A stretch of 64,000 nucleotides of DNA from Pascua guehoae (GCA_001600415.1 BCJX01000001.1:1766562-1830561), one strand, 5' to 3'. Shown: positions 42,150-53,041, counted from the stretch's first letter. Notes: generated by a model from the letters alone, not told the origin. A program made the numbers and translations.

Positions 42150-43330
42150 GAGAAGAAGAGGCGAGCTAAGCAGGCATATCATAAGCAACGTAGCATTAGA
42201 TTCACATGTAGGCAGTCTTCGCTTTGTCTGGTGGTGGGCGCAGGATACAAGGTCTGTTGTAAGGAAAGTGTAGCGAACCATTGGGGCATGACCGACACTG
42301 GCTGTAGCAAGACAAAACTCCCGTTCGCCATTGAGAGCCCTTGGTCGCGATGGCCCTTTTCTCCAAAACTACACAGCGATTACTGCACATACATGATTCT
42401 TCAGCTTCGTATCCTCCTCTTCGTCACATGTACTGTGCATGCCCAACACATTTAATGGCTGGCAAGCACTGGTCTCGCCAGCATCTCGTGATTCACTAGG
42501 TACTCCTCCCCCCACCAAGAACCTCAGTCTCTTTTGAAATGCGTCACGGGTTCCCCTGGACGCGAATAGTCCTAGCGAGGGCACCGAGGCGGCGCCGTCG
42601 ACATCGACGGAGGACCGTTCCATGTACCGTTCCATAGATGGTGGTGACTCTTTCATACCGTACTGCCTTTACACAACCTGACATCACCCCATGCCATTCC
42701 CCACGAGCATGGCTTAAGGGTGCTGGTCCACAATGACAAGGAACAAACTTACCTCCATGCCCAGATGCGTCGAATGGAGCTTTGCAGCCCCCGCACACAA
42801 AGCGTCATGTGTGGAAGGGATGAATCGGAGACCGGAGCGAGAGCGCAAGCGATGGAAACCACTCGGCCCCAGAACGCACTTGGCCGGAAGATAAATAAGT
42901 TAGGTTGCAACAAGATCGAAGTGCCAAGCCTGATGCAGGGGTATAGAGTGGTAGCATGACGTACGCACCTGCACCTCCCAGCGCTCTTTGTCGTCGGAAT
43001 CAGATAAGGTTCCCAGTCGGTTCCAAAGAACACAAGAGATATTCTCGAGAACAACCACCCCATGATCAGGCTGGCAGTCTTGGCACCGTCTCTTCATTGG
43101 TACGACGGAAAAGAGAGTGTAGATGCCGCGGATGCAACTCCACCTCGCCGTGGATTGGATCGACTCCCGTTCAGAGGGGGTTATCGTTGCCGCATTGCAC
43201 TTGTTATTGTCCTGGAATTGTCTTCGTTTGCGCGCACGCCTGCTTGGCTTCCGGTACTTCAGCCCGTTCTTCTCCCTCTCTTTCACCTCACACCCCACCA
43301 CCACACTGTCTCTCTTCGCAACCATCAACC
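42150..43330. other. intergenic region upstream of broken lectin copy
   Basis: No gene is supported. The part from about 42950 to 43180 resembles 45095-45365 in short blocks (GCATGACGTACGC, ATGCCGCGGATG), so it belongs to the duplicated unit. A minus-strand frame at 43061 begins MGWLFSRISLVFFGT, superficially like an ARF/ARL N-terminus, but no GTPase motif follows. Confidence 0.45.
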
Positions 43331-44135
43331 ATGCTCATTTCCACCATCTCAGCTCTCCTCGTCCTCTGGACACTTGTCACTGCAGCCCCTACCCCGCAGG
43401 ATGTCGGGGTGCAACTCCGCGAGCCCTCCCAAAGTGGTACACCATTCGTTCGGCGATCGACATGGAGACCTGCCTCGACGTTTACATGGGCAACACGGAA
43501 CGGGGGACGCCTGTTCAGCTGTGGGTCTGTCGACGAAAGGGGTGGCACGTGAGGTACAGGTACGTCCGGAAAGTCGTGAGACTGCTACGCGCTCGAGCCT
43601 CACTGTGACAGTCTCATGACTCTCCGAACGCACCTGTATCATGAATCCAAAGCTTACTCCGCGCTAGGTGGGAATGCAACGGCAACTTTCAGCAGCGGTT
43701 CCAGTTGTGGCGCAACTGGATTGTCCCTTGGCCGTTTGAGGGGAGGGACTGTGTTACGGTACCATCTCGTGCGTTTCCACGGTGCTTATGACACCGACGC
43801 CATACTAGTTGTTATTCCCTAGTCAATGCTCAACTTGGCACGGCTGACCAACGCAGGGACAAACGGGGCGAAGATGACGGTCACCGCTATCCTGCACAAG
43901 AATTGGTGGCGACAAGAGCGCGGCCTTTTCAAAGGTACGCCTGTACACACACCCTTGGTTGCATGGTTGCAGTTGCTGAGTCCGAGTTTTCAACGCAAGT
44001 AACCCTGGCCTTAGCCCAGAATATTGTCTCGACCGGCCCGATGGCCAACTGGCCAACGGCACGCCCGTCCAGGTCTGGGAGTGCAACGACGATAACCCGA
44101 ATCAGCAGTGGATCACGATTCCCGAGTACCTCTAG
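43331..44135 (+). pseudogene. decayed copy of secreted ricin-B-lectin-like gene
   Basis: A tandem paralog of the intact gene at 45481. The exon plan is the same: about 43331-43520, 43668-43758, 43857-43934 and 44020-44135. The signal peptide (MLISTISALLVLWTLVTAAP) is intact. However, its frame does not reach the domain that starts KWYTIRSAIDMETCLDVY; a one-base shift near 43400-43440 separates them. At the end of exon 2 the expected junction leaves the wrong phase, and the natural reading would hit a stop in exon 3. Exon 3 is exactly as long as in the intact copy (78 nt), and exon 4 still reads EYCLDRPDGQLANGTPVQVW with NQQW, the Q-x-W lectin motif, before the stop. I call it a pseudogene. 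Sequencing error at one site is possible but would not explain both. Confidence 0.72.
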
Positions 44136-45480
44136 CAACAGTGCCCCGACGGTTACCCGGATCGATCCTCAGCTCCAGCTGTGACCAAGTCTTCGCACGA
44201 ACGTAATTATTTGGTTCGACTTTGGCTTGTACTCCCAAGTAAAACCAGCATTCGACGAAAAATGGAGACGAGAAGAAAGAGGAGAAGAAAAACCAGCAGC
44301 GTGGCACGTTTCGGTCGCACTGGTTGCTAGGAGGATCAGCTCCCGCCTCGACAAACATAATTATTTGATTCGACTCGGATTTTTCTCCAAAGGACAACCA
44401 TCCTTCAGCAGGAAAGGAGAAGAGGTGCAGAAAAGAAGAAGAAAAAGGAATGGAAAAATGATGCGCCATGTAAGACGTGCCTCTCGAGTTTCGGGCAGTT
44501 TGCCTACATTATTGTAGGTACAGTAAAGAGGTGCTAATGGGCGCATACTGATTGTAATGGGTCATTATCTGGCCGTGTCACAATGGCGAGTGGGCGAACA
44601 TATGACCTTGACTATGACCTCAACAGACTTAAGTTGAATACTGCACCGAGGTTGGTCTCAACGCGCTCTGACATCCTACATCGACATTGGTGAAACCCAG
44701 GCACATGCCACTTGGAATGGGCCACGGGTATTCTACCAATCTCCAAAAGGCCCCGTATGCTGCCAGGAAGGGTGCCTTGGACTGACATCGACCGATGATA
44801 AGGAACGGGGTTGCCGACATTGCGGACGGCGTTTACAGACCGCTGCCCGCCAACTGTGAGTCATATGACGTGGCGGCACGAACGTACCTGGAAGCAGTGC
44901 GAGGCATGCGAACGAGTGGTGAAAGCGCCACTTGCACGCCGCGCGAGCACCGAGGTGAGCCACACGCAACGAGGCACGACTCTCCTCCGGCGAAGAGGAT
45001 GACAAGGACCAGAAGAGAGCACTGGGTATGGGACAGGGTCCATCTAACAAGACGCTAGCGTATGCTTAACAAGCGCCAAGCAAGGCGTACGGTGCGGCAT
45101 GACGTACGCAGCGGTGGTGGTTACGGTAGTGCCTCGCGATGGGAATCAAAGATAAGGTTTCTCGGTCGATACCTGCACTTTTCTTCAAGAGTAAGAGCGT
45201 TGCGTGACCTGTCGGACCGTCTTGGCAGTGTCTTTCTTCGTCGGTCGTGATGGTAGACGTGTACCTTTGGAATCACTTGACGCCCATGCTGCGCCGAGCT
45301 AGTGTTCATGCCGCGGATGGAACTCAGCCTCACTGACGCTTCTGATCGACTCTGGCGAGTGCGGGAAATCACTGCCTCCTCCGTGCTTCTCTCTCCGCTT
45401 GGCCCACACAGCTTTAGGTACTTTAACAGCCCTTGGCACCCTCACGCCTGCACGACACTTTCTTCTCATTTCCATCCACC
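44136..45480. other. spacer between lectin copies
   Basis: Contains a diverged direct repeat (44196-44320 and 44353-44465) and the upstream part of the second duplicated unit (from about 45095). No gene is supported. Confidence 0.45.
44196..44465. repeat. diverged direct repeat with purine-rich end
   Basis: Two copies of a roughly 115-125-bp unit begin at about 44196 (ACGAACGTAATTATTTGGTT) and 44353 (ACAAACATAATTATTTGATT). Both continue through TTCGAC and an AG-rich tail (GAGAAGAAAGAGGAGAAG and GGAAAGGAGAAGAGGTGC). The repeat lies just 3' of the broken lectin copy. A similar AG-rich tail follows the intact copy near 46275-46320. Confidence 0.6.
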
Positions 45481-46137
45481 ATGGTCACTTTCACCCTTGC
45501 TCTCTCCACCCTCGCCGCAATGGTCGCCGCTGTCCCCGCTCCGCAAGGCGGCGCTGGCGCCACCACGATGGCCGCGCCTGAATTTTACACATTCCGCCCA
45601 GCCAACAACCTCGAGGTGTGCATGGACGTTAAGGGGGGCGGCCTGAACTGGGGGACGATTGTTCAGCTGTAGGTGTGCTCCCCTTTCCCGACAAGTGGCG
45701 TGTAAATCCCAGGCTTACATTAGGTGGGACTGCAACGGGAACTTTCAGCAGCGGTTCCGTCACTCGGGAGGCCGTATTCAACCCTGGCCGTTTACTTGGA
45801 ACGAGTGTGTTGGTTCCCAGAGAAGTGGGTTTGGCCCTCTTACACGGCCATTTAATATTGCGCTCAGCTGACCACGTAGATGAAAGTGGTGATTGGGTCA
45901 CCTTGACCAGTTGCCAATTCCGGAATGAATGGGAATGGGACGGCCGCCAGCTCAAAGGTACGCCCACACTTGTCAGGATTCACCCGCTGACTCGCAGTGC
46001 CCAACCGTGACTACACCGGTTTCTTTTGTCTCGACGCGCCTATTCACAGCGACCCCAACGGCGTGGGGCTGGAGATTTGGGACTGCCGCGACAATTACGC
46101 GAACCAGGAGTGGATCATGATTCCCGAGTACCACTAG
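45481..46137 (+). CDS. secreted ricin-B-lectin-like (beta-trefoil) protein
   Basis: Four exons (45481-45668, 45724-45812, 45880-45957, 45998-46137) give 164 residues. A signal peptide covers about residues 1-20 (MVTFTLALSTLAAMVAAVPA). The mature part has beta-trefoil lectin features: NNLEVCMDVKGGGLNWGTIV followed by QLWDCNGNFQQRF, and later FFCLDAPIHSDPNGVGLEIW followed by DCRDNYANQEW, the last a Q/N-x-W repeat. At about 140 mature residues it is one trefoil domain with no attached enzyme. It is probably an extracellular carbohydrate-binding protein, but the ligand is unknown. Each junction keeps frame, and the same exon plan is seen in the broken copy 2.1 kb upstream. I did not see toxin-like catalytic sequence; the family name refers to the fold only. 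Confidence 0.75.
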
Positions 46138-46644
46138 GAGTATGACGACGCATATCGGTCCCGTATATGACGTTGGGTACCCCAATGACAACGGGATCCC
46201 GGCAACTCGGCCTCGATCAAGCCTTCCGACGTATGAACACAAAATTCACCCCGCCCTCGTTGTGGTCTGTAAAATTAGCATGGAGAAGCGAGAAAGGAAG
46301 GGAAAGAACTGGAAAGAAATAAAATGGGCTGGAGGAAACTTGACGAAAATTAAAAAATTTTTTAAAAAAATATTTCGGCAATCTGATGCAAACCGCTCGA
46401 GTTCATGTCAGTCCGTGAATGTTTCGGTACCAACATGCAGAGACAAATGCGTATCTCCTCACAGTGATGGCCCAATAGGCAGAGACGCGGGGGTAACAGG
46501 TCATCCATCGGAGTGCTGACGTTCCACACCGCACTGAACTGCCACAACTGCCACAACTGCCACCGGACCGCCACCTACCTTTCCACATCCAGCACAAAAG
46601 CACCACAACAACCCCCAACAACACATCGAGAGGGAGGCAAAAGA

Positions 46645-46757
46645 GCAACGAGCTGTGGGGCTTGAACCCACGACCAATTTACGTCGCCCGTCAGTACTAA
46701 TCCCCGGACCACTTCCTCAGATCTGCATTTCGGATTTTAGGCGATTCCAGGTGATTT
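46645..46757 (-). repeat. tRNA-like fragment plus 58-bp repeat, copy 1
   Basis: On the minus strand, positions 46680-46650 read as a variable loop plus perfect T-arm (GGTC GTGGG TTCAAGC CCCAC). D-arm-like sequence lies upstream, but there is no pairing anticodon or acceptor stem. The adjoining 46700-46757 is a direct repeat of 47015-47073, about 85% identical (ATCTGCATTTCGGATTTT core). Confidence 0.6.
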
Positions 46758-47014
46758 CCCATATGGGGCAGCTATCCTATGCATGCTGGTGCACTCAGAC
46801 GCGGTGGATGCATAGGAGGATGCATGGGATCGTGTGGTGTGGATGGGTGGGAGGGTCGATGGGTGCGAGGCCCGAGGGCCAGTTTCGGGGGCTGTGGCAC
46901 GTGGGGGCCATTTAGTGTCTGCGTCTGAGACGAATGCCGGAACTACGGGGTGGCATATAAAACAGTGCGTTGTTACGTAACTGCAGGCCCGAGCATTTAG
47001 CGAGCGTCATATCG

Positions 47015-47160
47015 ATCCCCGGGACCAGTTCCTTGGATCTGCATTTCGGATTTTGGGTGACTCTCGGTGATTCCGCGCCGAAAGAACAGGAGTTCGAACC
47101 GGAAAGCACCATGCTACCACTACACCAAGCCCGCCATGTTCGATTGGCGGTTCGAGTCCC
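47015..47160 (-). repeat. tRNA-like fragment plus 58-bp repeat, copy 2
   Basis: On the minus strand, 47127-47109 has an A-box/D-arm (TGGTGTAGTGGTAGCATGG) and 47100-47089 a B-box (GGTTCGAACTCC). Only about 9 nt separate them, so the anticodon arm is deleted. The 58-bp repeat (47073-47015) follows. A further B-box-like GGTTCGAGTCCC lies on the plus strand at 47149-47160. Confidence 0.6.
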
Positions 47161-48260
47161 TCCGGGGCTGATTCGTCGGGGTGTGACGTCTCCGCTTGAT
47201 GTCGTTCAGACAGTGATGTTCTCTCATGCTCATTATGGTGTCGATAGGAGGTTGGTGTTCTTGGTCGTTCCCAACATACTCGTAGCAGAGAACAAGATTG
47301 AGCCAGCCAGTGTTTGAGGAGGGGTTTCTCCTAGGTGACGATATATCCGGCCACACAGGGAGTTTTACAGCGCGGAAAGCAGCACGAGTGTAGTGTAGTG
47401 CATATCTGAGTCATAGTTATTGGAATATGGTGTAGGTTTGGGCAGTTGAAGATGTGGACCATGCGTAACAGCAAGTTGAAGAAGGAGGAGTGAAAGTGTG
47501 GATCTTGGCACATAGTGCCACACGTCACCGTGCGGTATGGTGGTAAATGAGACCCTGAATTCATACGACTGCCCGAAGGTTGTTCCCACCACGATTGTTG
47601 TAGTGAGTGAGAGAGCGATGTATATACAGAGTGCGCGGGCGCGAGTATCACCGATGGTATATGCAAGGAGCGTCTCATTTGTAGATGCCCTCGGCGATTA
47701 TATGACTTAGCTTTTTTGGCTCGAACGTCATACGGTACATTGCCCACACCTCGTCTCTACTACACCACGACATGAAGTTTTATCCACATGTTCGCAACAC
47801 AATCGTTATAGCCCGCCCTTGCCATCTCTCATTTTCATATGAACACAGCTGGCCGGGGACAGCTGTTTGTGAGAGCGTCGACGGAACGTCAACCTGTCTT
47901 ACAGTACTCGCATATCGAGTCTCTGATGGCAATTCTTTTTAGACATGTCCCTGGTGGCATGCAACCGGCACGAATATGAGGTGGATATAATCAAACTTTC
48001 TCTCAAGCCCTGGCGGTCGGGACGAGAGGCAGAAAGATGCTGACATGGACCGGCCACAGTGATGGCGGTGACGGACACCATTATGCTACTCCCATGCCAT
48101 CATATGGGCGCTGCGGGCAACATGACTGACCTCTGTCGTCTTCGAAACAACTATTGTATTATTGACTGGGACGCCATTCCACCCAACGCTTTAGGGGGTA
48201 GGAAGAACATCGCGTTCCCTGATGATGACAACCTGCCCGACTCATTACATTCCCGGTATA

Positions 48261-49022
48261 TTACAACTTTGCCCCGTCATACCCCTCGACAAAGGTACAC
48301 TCCCCCCTCTCCGGCCCATCCCCACCGCCGACAAACACGAGCGCATCCCTCCCGACCCTAATGACCTTCTTCCCGCCCTCATCCCGCATGAGGGGCATGT
48401 GTGTGGAAGTCCCAAACCCGCCATCAGAGAGACGCCTGACTCCGTCCCATCCGCCGCGTTCGAGGGTCGCACGGAGTTTGTGGATGAGGTAGAGTTGGGG
48501 CGAGTAGAGCGTCAACTTCTTCTCACGGGCGGCGGTGAGGACGTCGTCGATAGGCCAAAAGCTGGCCGACACGACCTCCTTGCCCCCATCACCCGCGAGG
48601 GCGAGGTTCTCGTCAATCCAGTCCGGGAGGCGCGCGACGAAGAATTGCGTCTTGAAGCGTTTCTTGAGCGCGGGCGGTGTCGTCCACTCGCTCCACCGTA
48701 CCATGTCCGACTCGCCTAGCAGCTCCACCCCGTGCCCCGCCGCCCACGAGGCCAGGTCGGCGGTCCCGTCGTGCACTGCGCGCTGGAGCTGGGCGAGGAC
48801 CAGGTCGTTGACCCCCGGCGCGGAGGGGGAGAGGAGCAGGCCCGTCTCCTCAAACGTCTCGCGGACGGCTGTAAAGGCCGCACTGGGGTCGGAGGGCGAG
48901 ATGGTGCCCCCTGGAAAGACGTGGGCGCCGGGGAACGTGCCGTGCGCAGGGCGGTGGACGAGGAGGAGCCGGTTCGACGGCGTCACTAGCAGCAGGGAGG
49001 CGGCGGGGCGGGGTTGTGTCAT
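48261..49022 (-). CDS. Nudix hydrolase, NUDT7/8/19-like
   Basis: A single exon of 253 residues. The ATG at 49022-49020 gives a start right before the first beta strand (RPAASLLLVTP). The upstream frame crosses an undetermined base and only adds low-complexity sequence. The Nudix box reads FPGGTISPSDPSAAFTAVRE followed by TFEETG. Its EExG catalytic core is intact, and the spacing before RE carries the extra residue typical of the NUDT7/NUDT8/NUDT19 subgroup, many of which cleave CoA and acyl-CoA. A C-terminal segment with WSEWTTPPALKKRF is also typical of NUDT19. I infer a peroxisomal or mitochondrial CoA diphosphatase-type role. The stop is preceded by EGYDGAKL-like residues, close to an -xKL end, but I would not claim a peroxisomal signal without the exact last residues being checked. 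Confidence 0.8.
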   Translation of the reverse strand: MTQPRPAASLLLVTPSNRLLLVHRPAHGTFPGAHVFPGGTISPSDPSAAFTAVRETFEETGLLLSPSAPGVNDLVLAQLQRAVHDGTADLASWAAGHGVELLGESDMVRWSEWTTPPALKKRFKTQFFVARLPDWIDENLALAGDGGKEVVSASFWPIDDVLTAAREKKLTLYSPQLYLIHKLRATLERGGWDGVRRLSDGGFGTSTHMPLMRDEGGKKVIRVGRDALVFVGGGDGPERGECTFVEGYDGAKL

Positions 49023-49513
49023 TGTGTGGGTGTGGGGGNGGGGCGGGGGTTGGGCAAGGTAGTGATGGCGAGAGGGATAGTGATGGCAAGCAGAGTAGTG
49101 ATGACGAGTGATACGGTGTCTCCTGCAGTATGATCGTGGGCGATGGAGGGTGAACAGAACAACACTACAGAACAACACTGAGGGTGTTGGTTGATGTAGT
49201 AACCGGATCGCGAGGCCGGACATGGCCGTCGCGGCTAGGAGCGGTAGTTGCCGGTGGCGGGGGTGGCGTCTGTCGGTATTCGGCAATGGGTACGCGAGCC
49301 CCTGGGTCAAGCGTCAGTTGGCGACTTACCCCTCTGCCCACGCCGTAAGTGCGCCTTGCATCAAGGTGGTGCATGCCATGCTTAGTTGTGTAGTTCATGC
49401 GCCTCCTGGTGCTCAACGTTCTTTAGATCATACATTGATGCTGCTGAATCCCAAACAGCTGCCCTTCTCTCACTACAACGAAGCAAACCCCACAGCGCCA
49501 ATTGCCGCGCCGA
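49023..49513. other. intergenic region upstream of Nudix gene
   Basis: Contains an undetermined base at 49039 within a G-run just upstream of the Nudix ATG, and otherwise nothing I can support. Confidence 0.45.
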
Positions 49514-50885
49514 CTAGGCGTCCAGACTGTCGTACAGAGTCCGCTCGAGCTTGTTGTAGACCTTGTCCCAAGTGGGCTCTGGGAGGTTTCCGGGGGTGAT
49601 AATCTGCGTGGCAAAGATGGCTGCAATGCCCGTAGTAGGGTCGAGCCAGTATCCAGTCTTTGCAGCGCCGCCCCAGTTTCCGCTGCCTGCCTTGCGGCCA
49701 AACTTGCCGTCGGCGAGGTTGAGCGCGAGGCCGACCGAGTGTCCGACGAGCTTTGCAACGTGCTCAACACTGGCATCCTGGTGTGATGCGAGGGAGGAAA
49801 TCTTGCTGCGTGCGAGGTCGTCGTAGATTTCATTATCGGGCCCGTAGGGTGGGAGCGAGTTTGTAAAGAGCTCGGTGTAAGCGGCGGGGCTGATGATGCC
49901 GCCGCCGTCCTTGGCGGCGAGAATCCCCTGGAGGAGGCGGAGGTAGTCCTTGGCCGTACCGATGAGGCCGCCGCCGCCCGAGAGCTGCTTGTACACGGTG
50001 CCCGGGGTGAGGTCGCGGAGGCTCGCCGAGGGCGAGAATGTGCCGTCGTCATTGCGCTTCTGGGCCTGCTGCAGCTTGGAAATGTTGTCCTCGGTCGAGT
50101 GGAACGTGAGGCTCTTGATGCCCAGCGGGGCGAAAATGTTCTCGCCAAAGTACTCGTTGAGCGTCTGGCCGCTCACACGCTCGAGGATGATGCCCGCCCA
50201 GTCAATCCCGATCGAGTACACCCAGCGCGTACCCGGCTCGGCGATGAGGGGCAGCTCATAGCTCTTGATACCCCCCGAGGCATTGTTAAAGGCCGGCAGC
50301 CCGTGTGCCGCCTTGTATTTGGCAATCAGCGGCGACGTAAAGTCGTAGGCGAGGCCAGACGTGTGCGTCAGGAGACGTCGGAGCGTGAGCGTGTTCTTCC
50401 TCGGCGTGAGGACCTCGGTGCCGTCGTCGCTAGCACGGGGTTAGTACCCAACACACACACACACACACGTGTGGGGACGCACGTGTAGCTCAAGATCGGC
50501 TGGGCCGCAAGCTCGGGCGCGTGTTTGTTGACAACCTCGGGATCGTCGAGCGACAGCAGTCCGCGGTCGACGAGCTGCAGGATGCCAATGGCAGTCACCA
50601 GCTTTGTCTGCGAGTACAACTGGAGAGCTGGTGCAAGTCAGACTGTGCCCCTCGTTCCAGCCAGACTCTCTACTCACTCGTGTCGGCGTGGATCGGGCCC
50701 TTGTCAGGCTCGCCCAGCACGCGGTCACCCGCAAAGTTAAAGTAGATGGGGCCCTCTGCGGTCGTCGCGCCAAACGTGACAGCAGGGAGGTCGCGCGATT
50801 CAGCGGTCGACTGGAGGATCGCGTCCAGAGCCGCAGCGCCCTTGGGCGTGACGTGGGGTGCAGGTGCGACCGAACCGCTGGGCAT
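49514..50885 (-). CDS. beta-lactamase-fold serine hydrolase (class C/EstB-like)
   Basis: Three exons on the minus strand (50885-50678, 50627-50483, 50429-49514) encode 422 residues. The first true ATG is 50885-50883. The SxxK motif is Ser75-Gln-Thr-Lys78 (YSQTKLVTAIGILQ), and the Tyr motif is Tyr189 in RWVYSIGIDWAG. Other landmarks are LLTHTSGLAYDF, GENIFAPLGIKSLTF and a Gly-rich GGGGLIGTAKDYLRLLQ. These fit the esterase/transesterase branch of the class C beta-lactamase fold (EstB, LovD-like). Such enzymes usually hydrolyse or transfer acyl groups on small esters; resistance to antibiotics is not implied. There is no signal peptide. Intron 2 carries a short AC-dinucleotide run (50454-50468). 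The natural substrate cannot be told from sequence. Confidence 0.85.
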
Positions 50886-51413
50886 GGTGCAAGTTGCCAA
50901 GGTGGGTGTTGATGAAGATGTGAGGTGGGGTGTGCGTGTCCAGGCGTCAAAGTTGGGGTTGAGTTATATCGCTCGACGCGGTGGCGTGGTTTGGTAAGCT
51001 TGGAAATCAAAGTGGTTGCCGATGGTGCAAAGGACGGCAAGATGGCGAGACGCGACATGGCGAATACCGTCGGACATGGCCGGTGACACCCAACCCATGA
51101 CCCATGACGCACGCATGAGCACCAGTTGCTAGTTGCCGGGTTGCTGGTCGCTCACCTAGCCCATTTGCACATCCCGCGTCGCTGTCACTTCCTGGTTACT
51201 GACCGCCCCTTGTGCTCATGTTGAGGCCACTGCAGTCACGCTGTGGCAATGGATGTGGCATTGACACGAGCATGCCGCTGCATCTGACTGCCAGCCACGG
51301 CGTTGGCTTGCTTTTGACTGATCGAGTGGCATCAGTATCTATACCGCAAACCCGGGAACGCCTGCCGACTACTGATACATTGGACACCTATAGAACGACG
51401 TCCATACAACGCA
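50886..51413. other. intergenic region
   Basis: Promoter side of the hydrolase gene and 3' side of the LRR orphan. A small run of CCCATGACGCACGCATG-like repeats lies near 51095-51115. Nothing else is supported. Confidence 0.45.
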
Positions 51414-52692
51414 CTACACACCTGCGTCCCACCACGCACAACCCGTCTCGGCGAGCCACTCGTCGACCTGTTCTTCAAGCATCCCTCGGCGCCCATTCCA
51501 CATACGGATACGGTGTGCCCGGGCGAGAATAGACTTGGGATCGGACGCGTGCGCCACCAGCCTCAACCACTGGGCGTCACTGAGCCCTGCTGGATCCTCA
51601 GACGCATACCTCGCCACCATGAGCTGGATTTCGCGCGGGAGCGCTAATAGAGGAAAATGGTGTTTGTCAATGCGGCGCGAGCGGCGAACGCCTTGCTTCG
51701 GCGGAGACCCTTGGAGGATGAGTCGGAGCAGAACAATGGCCTTGACGGCTGCTCGTTTGGGCCGTTTTGCGAGGGCGGCGTTTCGCTCTAGAGAGGGCCT
51801 GAGACGACTGGCAACAAGCTCATTGCGTTCGTGCCCGACACCATGTATGATTTTGCGGTCGAGTGTGAGGTGCTCGAGCGTAAAATTGTGCCGAGTCACC
51901 GAGTCGATAATGGCATCAACATTTGATTCGGTGAACAGGTTCTCCTTTAACTGCAGTTTACGCAGAGGCCTCGAACGCGGACTGGATAGGTATCGCACAA
52001 TCGCCGGGATAACCTCGTCCTCTAGGTCGCACTGGTCCAGGATGAGATTACGCAACGTTGGAGACGAGAGGCTGTCAAAGAGATTGGAGACAGTACTCGA
52101 GCCAGGCGTGCTGTATGCAGCGTTGAGAGTATGAAGGTTGGAGCCGTTGAGCAGTTTCGCGACCTCATCCGCATCGTTGTCTGAGAGCTTGCCATGTCAG
52201 CGGGGGGCACGCTGCTGTTATTGGGCTTTGAGAAGCGTGCATACACGTCACTTACCGTCGTCACATTACAGTTCACCGTGACATCCCTCAGTGTCTGGGC
52301 TTCACATGCAAATCGAAGGACTGTAGCAAGTAATCCCATTAGGTTACCCCAGATGCGGACTTTCTCGATTGCCCAGGGATGCGCCTCGGTTGGCTTGGTG
52401 CCGGGACGAGCACGGCTCTGATGGCGAGACAAGAGACCTTGGAATAGCAAGTCGGCCCCCGCCGAACCCAGGTTGCTGCGCTCGGCATTGATGGAGACGG
52501 CCGTGGTCGTGGGTTTGAGCTCATCGAGGATTCTTTGGGCTGGTCGGCGTTAGTAATGTGCAGCTCATTTGGCAGATGTGTACCATATTCTTCACCAACT
52601 ATACTCTTGCCCCACCAGCCATAGATCGTTAAGGTTGCTTCATTATGGCCACGGTTGGGGTGGTACCGAAACCCCGTTGGAGGTCTGCGCAT
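51414..52692 (-). CDS. leucine-rich-repeat orphan protein
   Basis: Three exons on the minus strand (52692-52584, 52539-52256, 52187-51414) give 388 residues. The middle shows irregular LRR units: LNGSNLHTLNAAYSTPGSST, then LSSPTLRNLILDQCDLEDEV, then RPLRKLQLKENLFTESNV and HNFTLEHLTLDRKI. The C-terminal third is Arg/Ala-rich and may be helical, with LPREIQLMVARYASEDPAGL resembling a degenerate F-box but at the wrong end. Introns have good donors (GTACAC, GTAAGT), and the joints keep the LRR periodicity. I think it belongs to the lineage-specific F-box/LRR families of Trichosporonales, but I cannot assign a function. Its promoter side has a TATATATATA at about 52752-52763. Confidence 0.7.
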
Positions 52693-53041
52693 GGTGTTAT
52701 GGTGGAGAGTGCGAAAGGACAATGTTGGTCGACGTTGGGGCGGTGAGGATCAATATATATATGGAAGTCGCCCGTCAAGGCACGAGCATAGCATTGTCGG
52801 GTCAGCGTGTGAGTGTGTGTGCCACGTGCCTGGTTGCCAAGTTGCGCTCGTCATCCAGTCACCGCGTTTCAGAATTCATTCAGATCCGACGCAAAATCAG
52901 CATCTTCACCTCCTTGACCCACTCTGGCCACTCATGACCAGCACTGTAAAGTCCACTCACTTCAATCACTTCCACCGCAACAGCAACCACTTGTCCAAGG
53001 TATTAGTCCAATCCCAATCATCACAGACACTCCCGATCCCC

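Larger units (their letters stand above)
46138..48260. other. gene-poor region with tRNA-like fragments and AT-rich palindrome
   Basis: An AT-rich stretch at 46345-46377 (GAAAATTAAAAAATTTTTT onward) can fold on itself and stands out from the GC-rich surroundings. Two tRNA-like modules and a shared 58-bp repeat occupy 46645-47160. From 47170 to 48260 I see no gene; the longest open frames are unlike any family I know. Confidence 0.5.

Noticed and set aside
43020..43063. ARF/ARL-like N-terminus (MGWLFSRISLVFFGT) on the minus strand
   Set aside because: The resemblance ends after 15 residues; the expected GLDxAGKT loop is absent and no downstream exon with GTPase motifs is present.
46655..46915. 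Open frame beginning MGLEPTTNLRRPSVLIPGPL
   Set aside because: This is the conceptual translation across the antisense of a tRNA-like T-arm, a well-known kind of spurious protein prediction.
49514..50885. Antibiotic-resistance beta-lactamase
   Set aside because: The motifs (SQTK, Tyr in YSI) fit the esterase branch of the fold common in fungi; there is no export signal and no mobile context.
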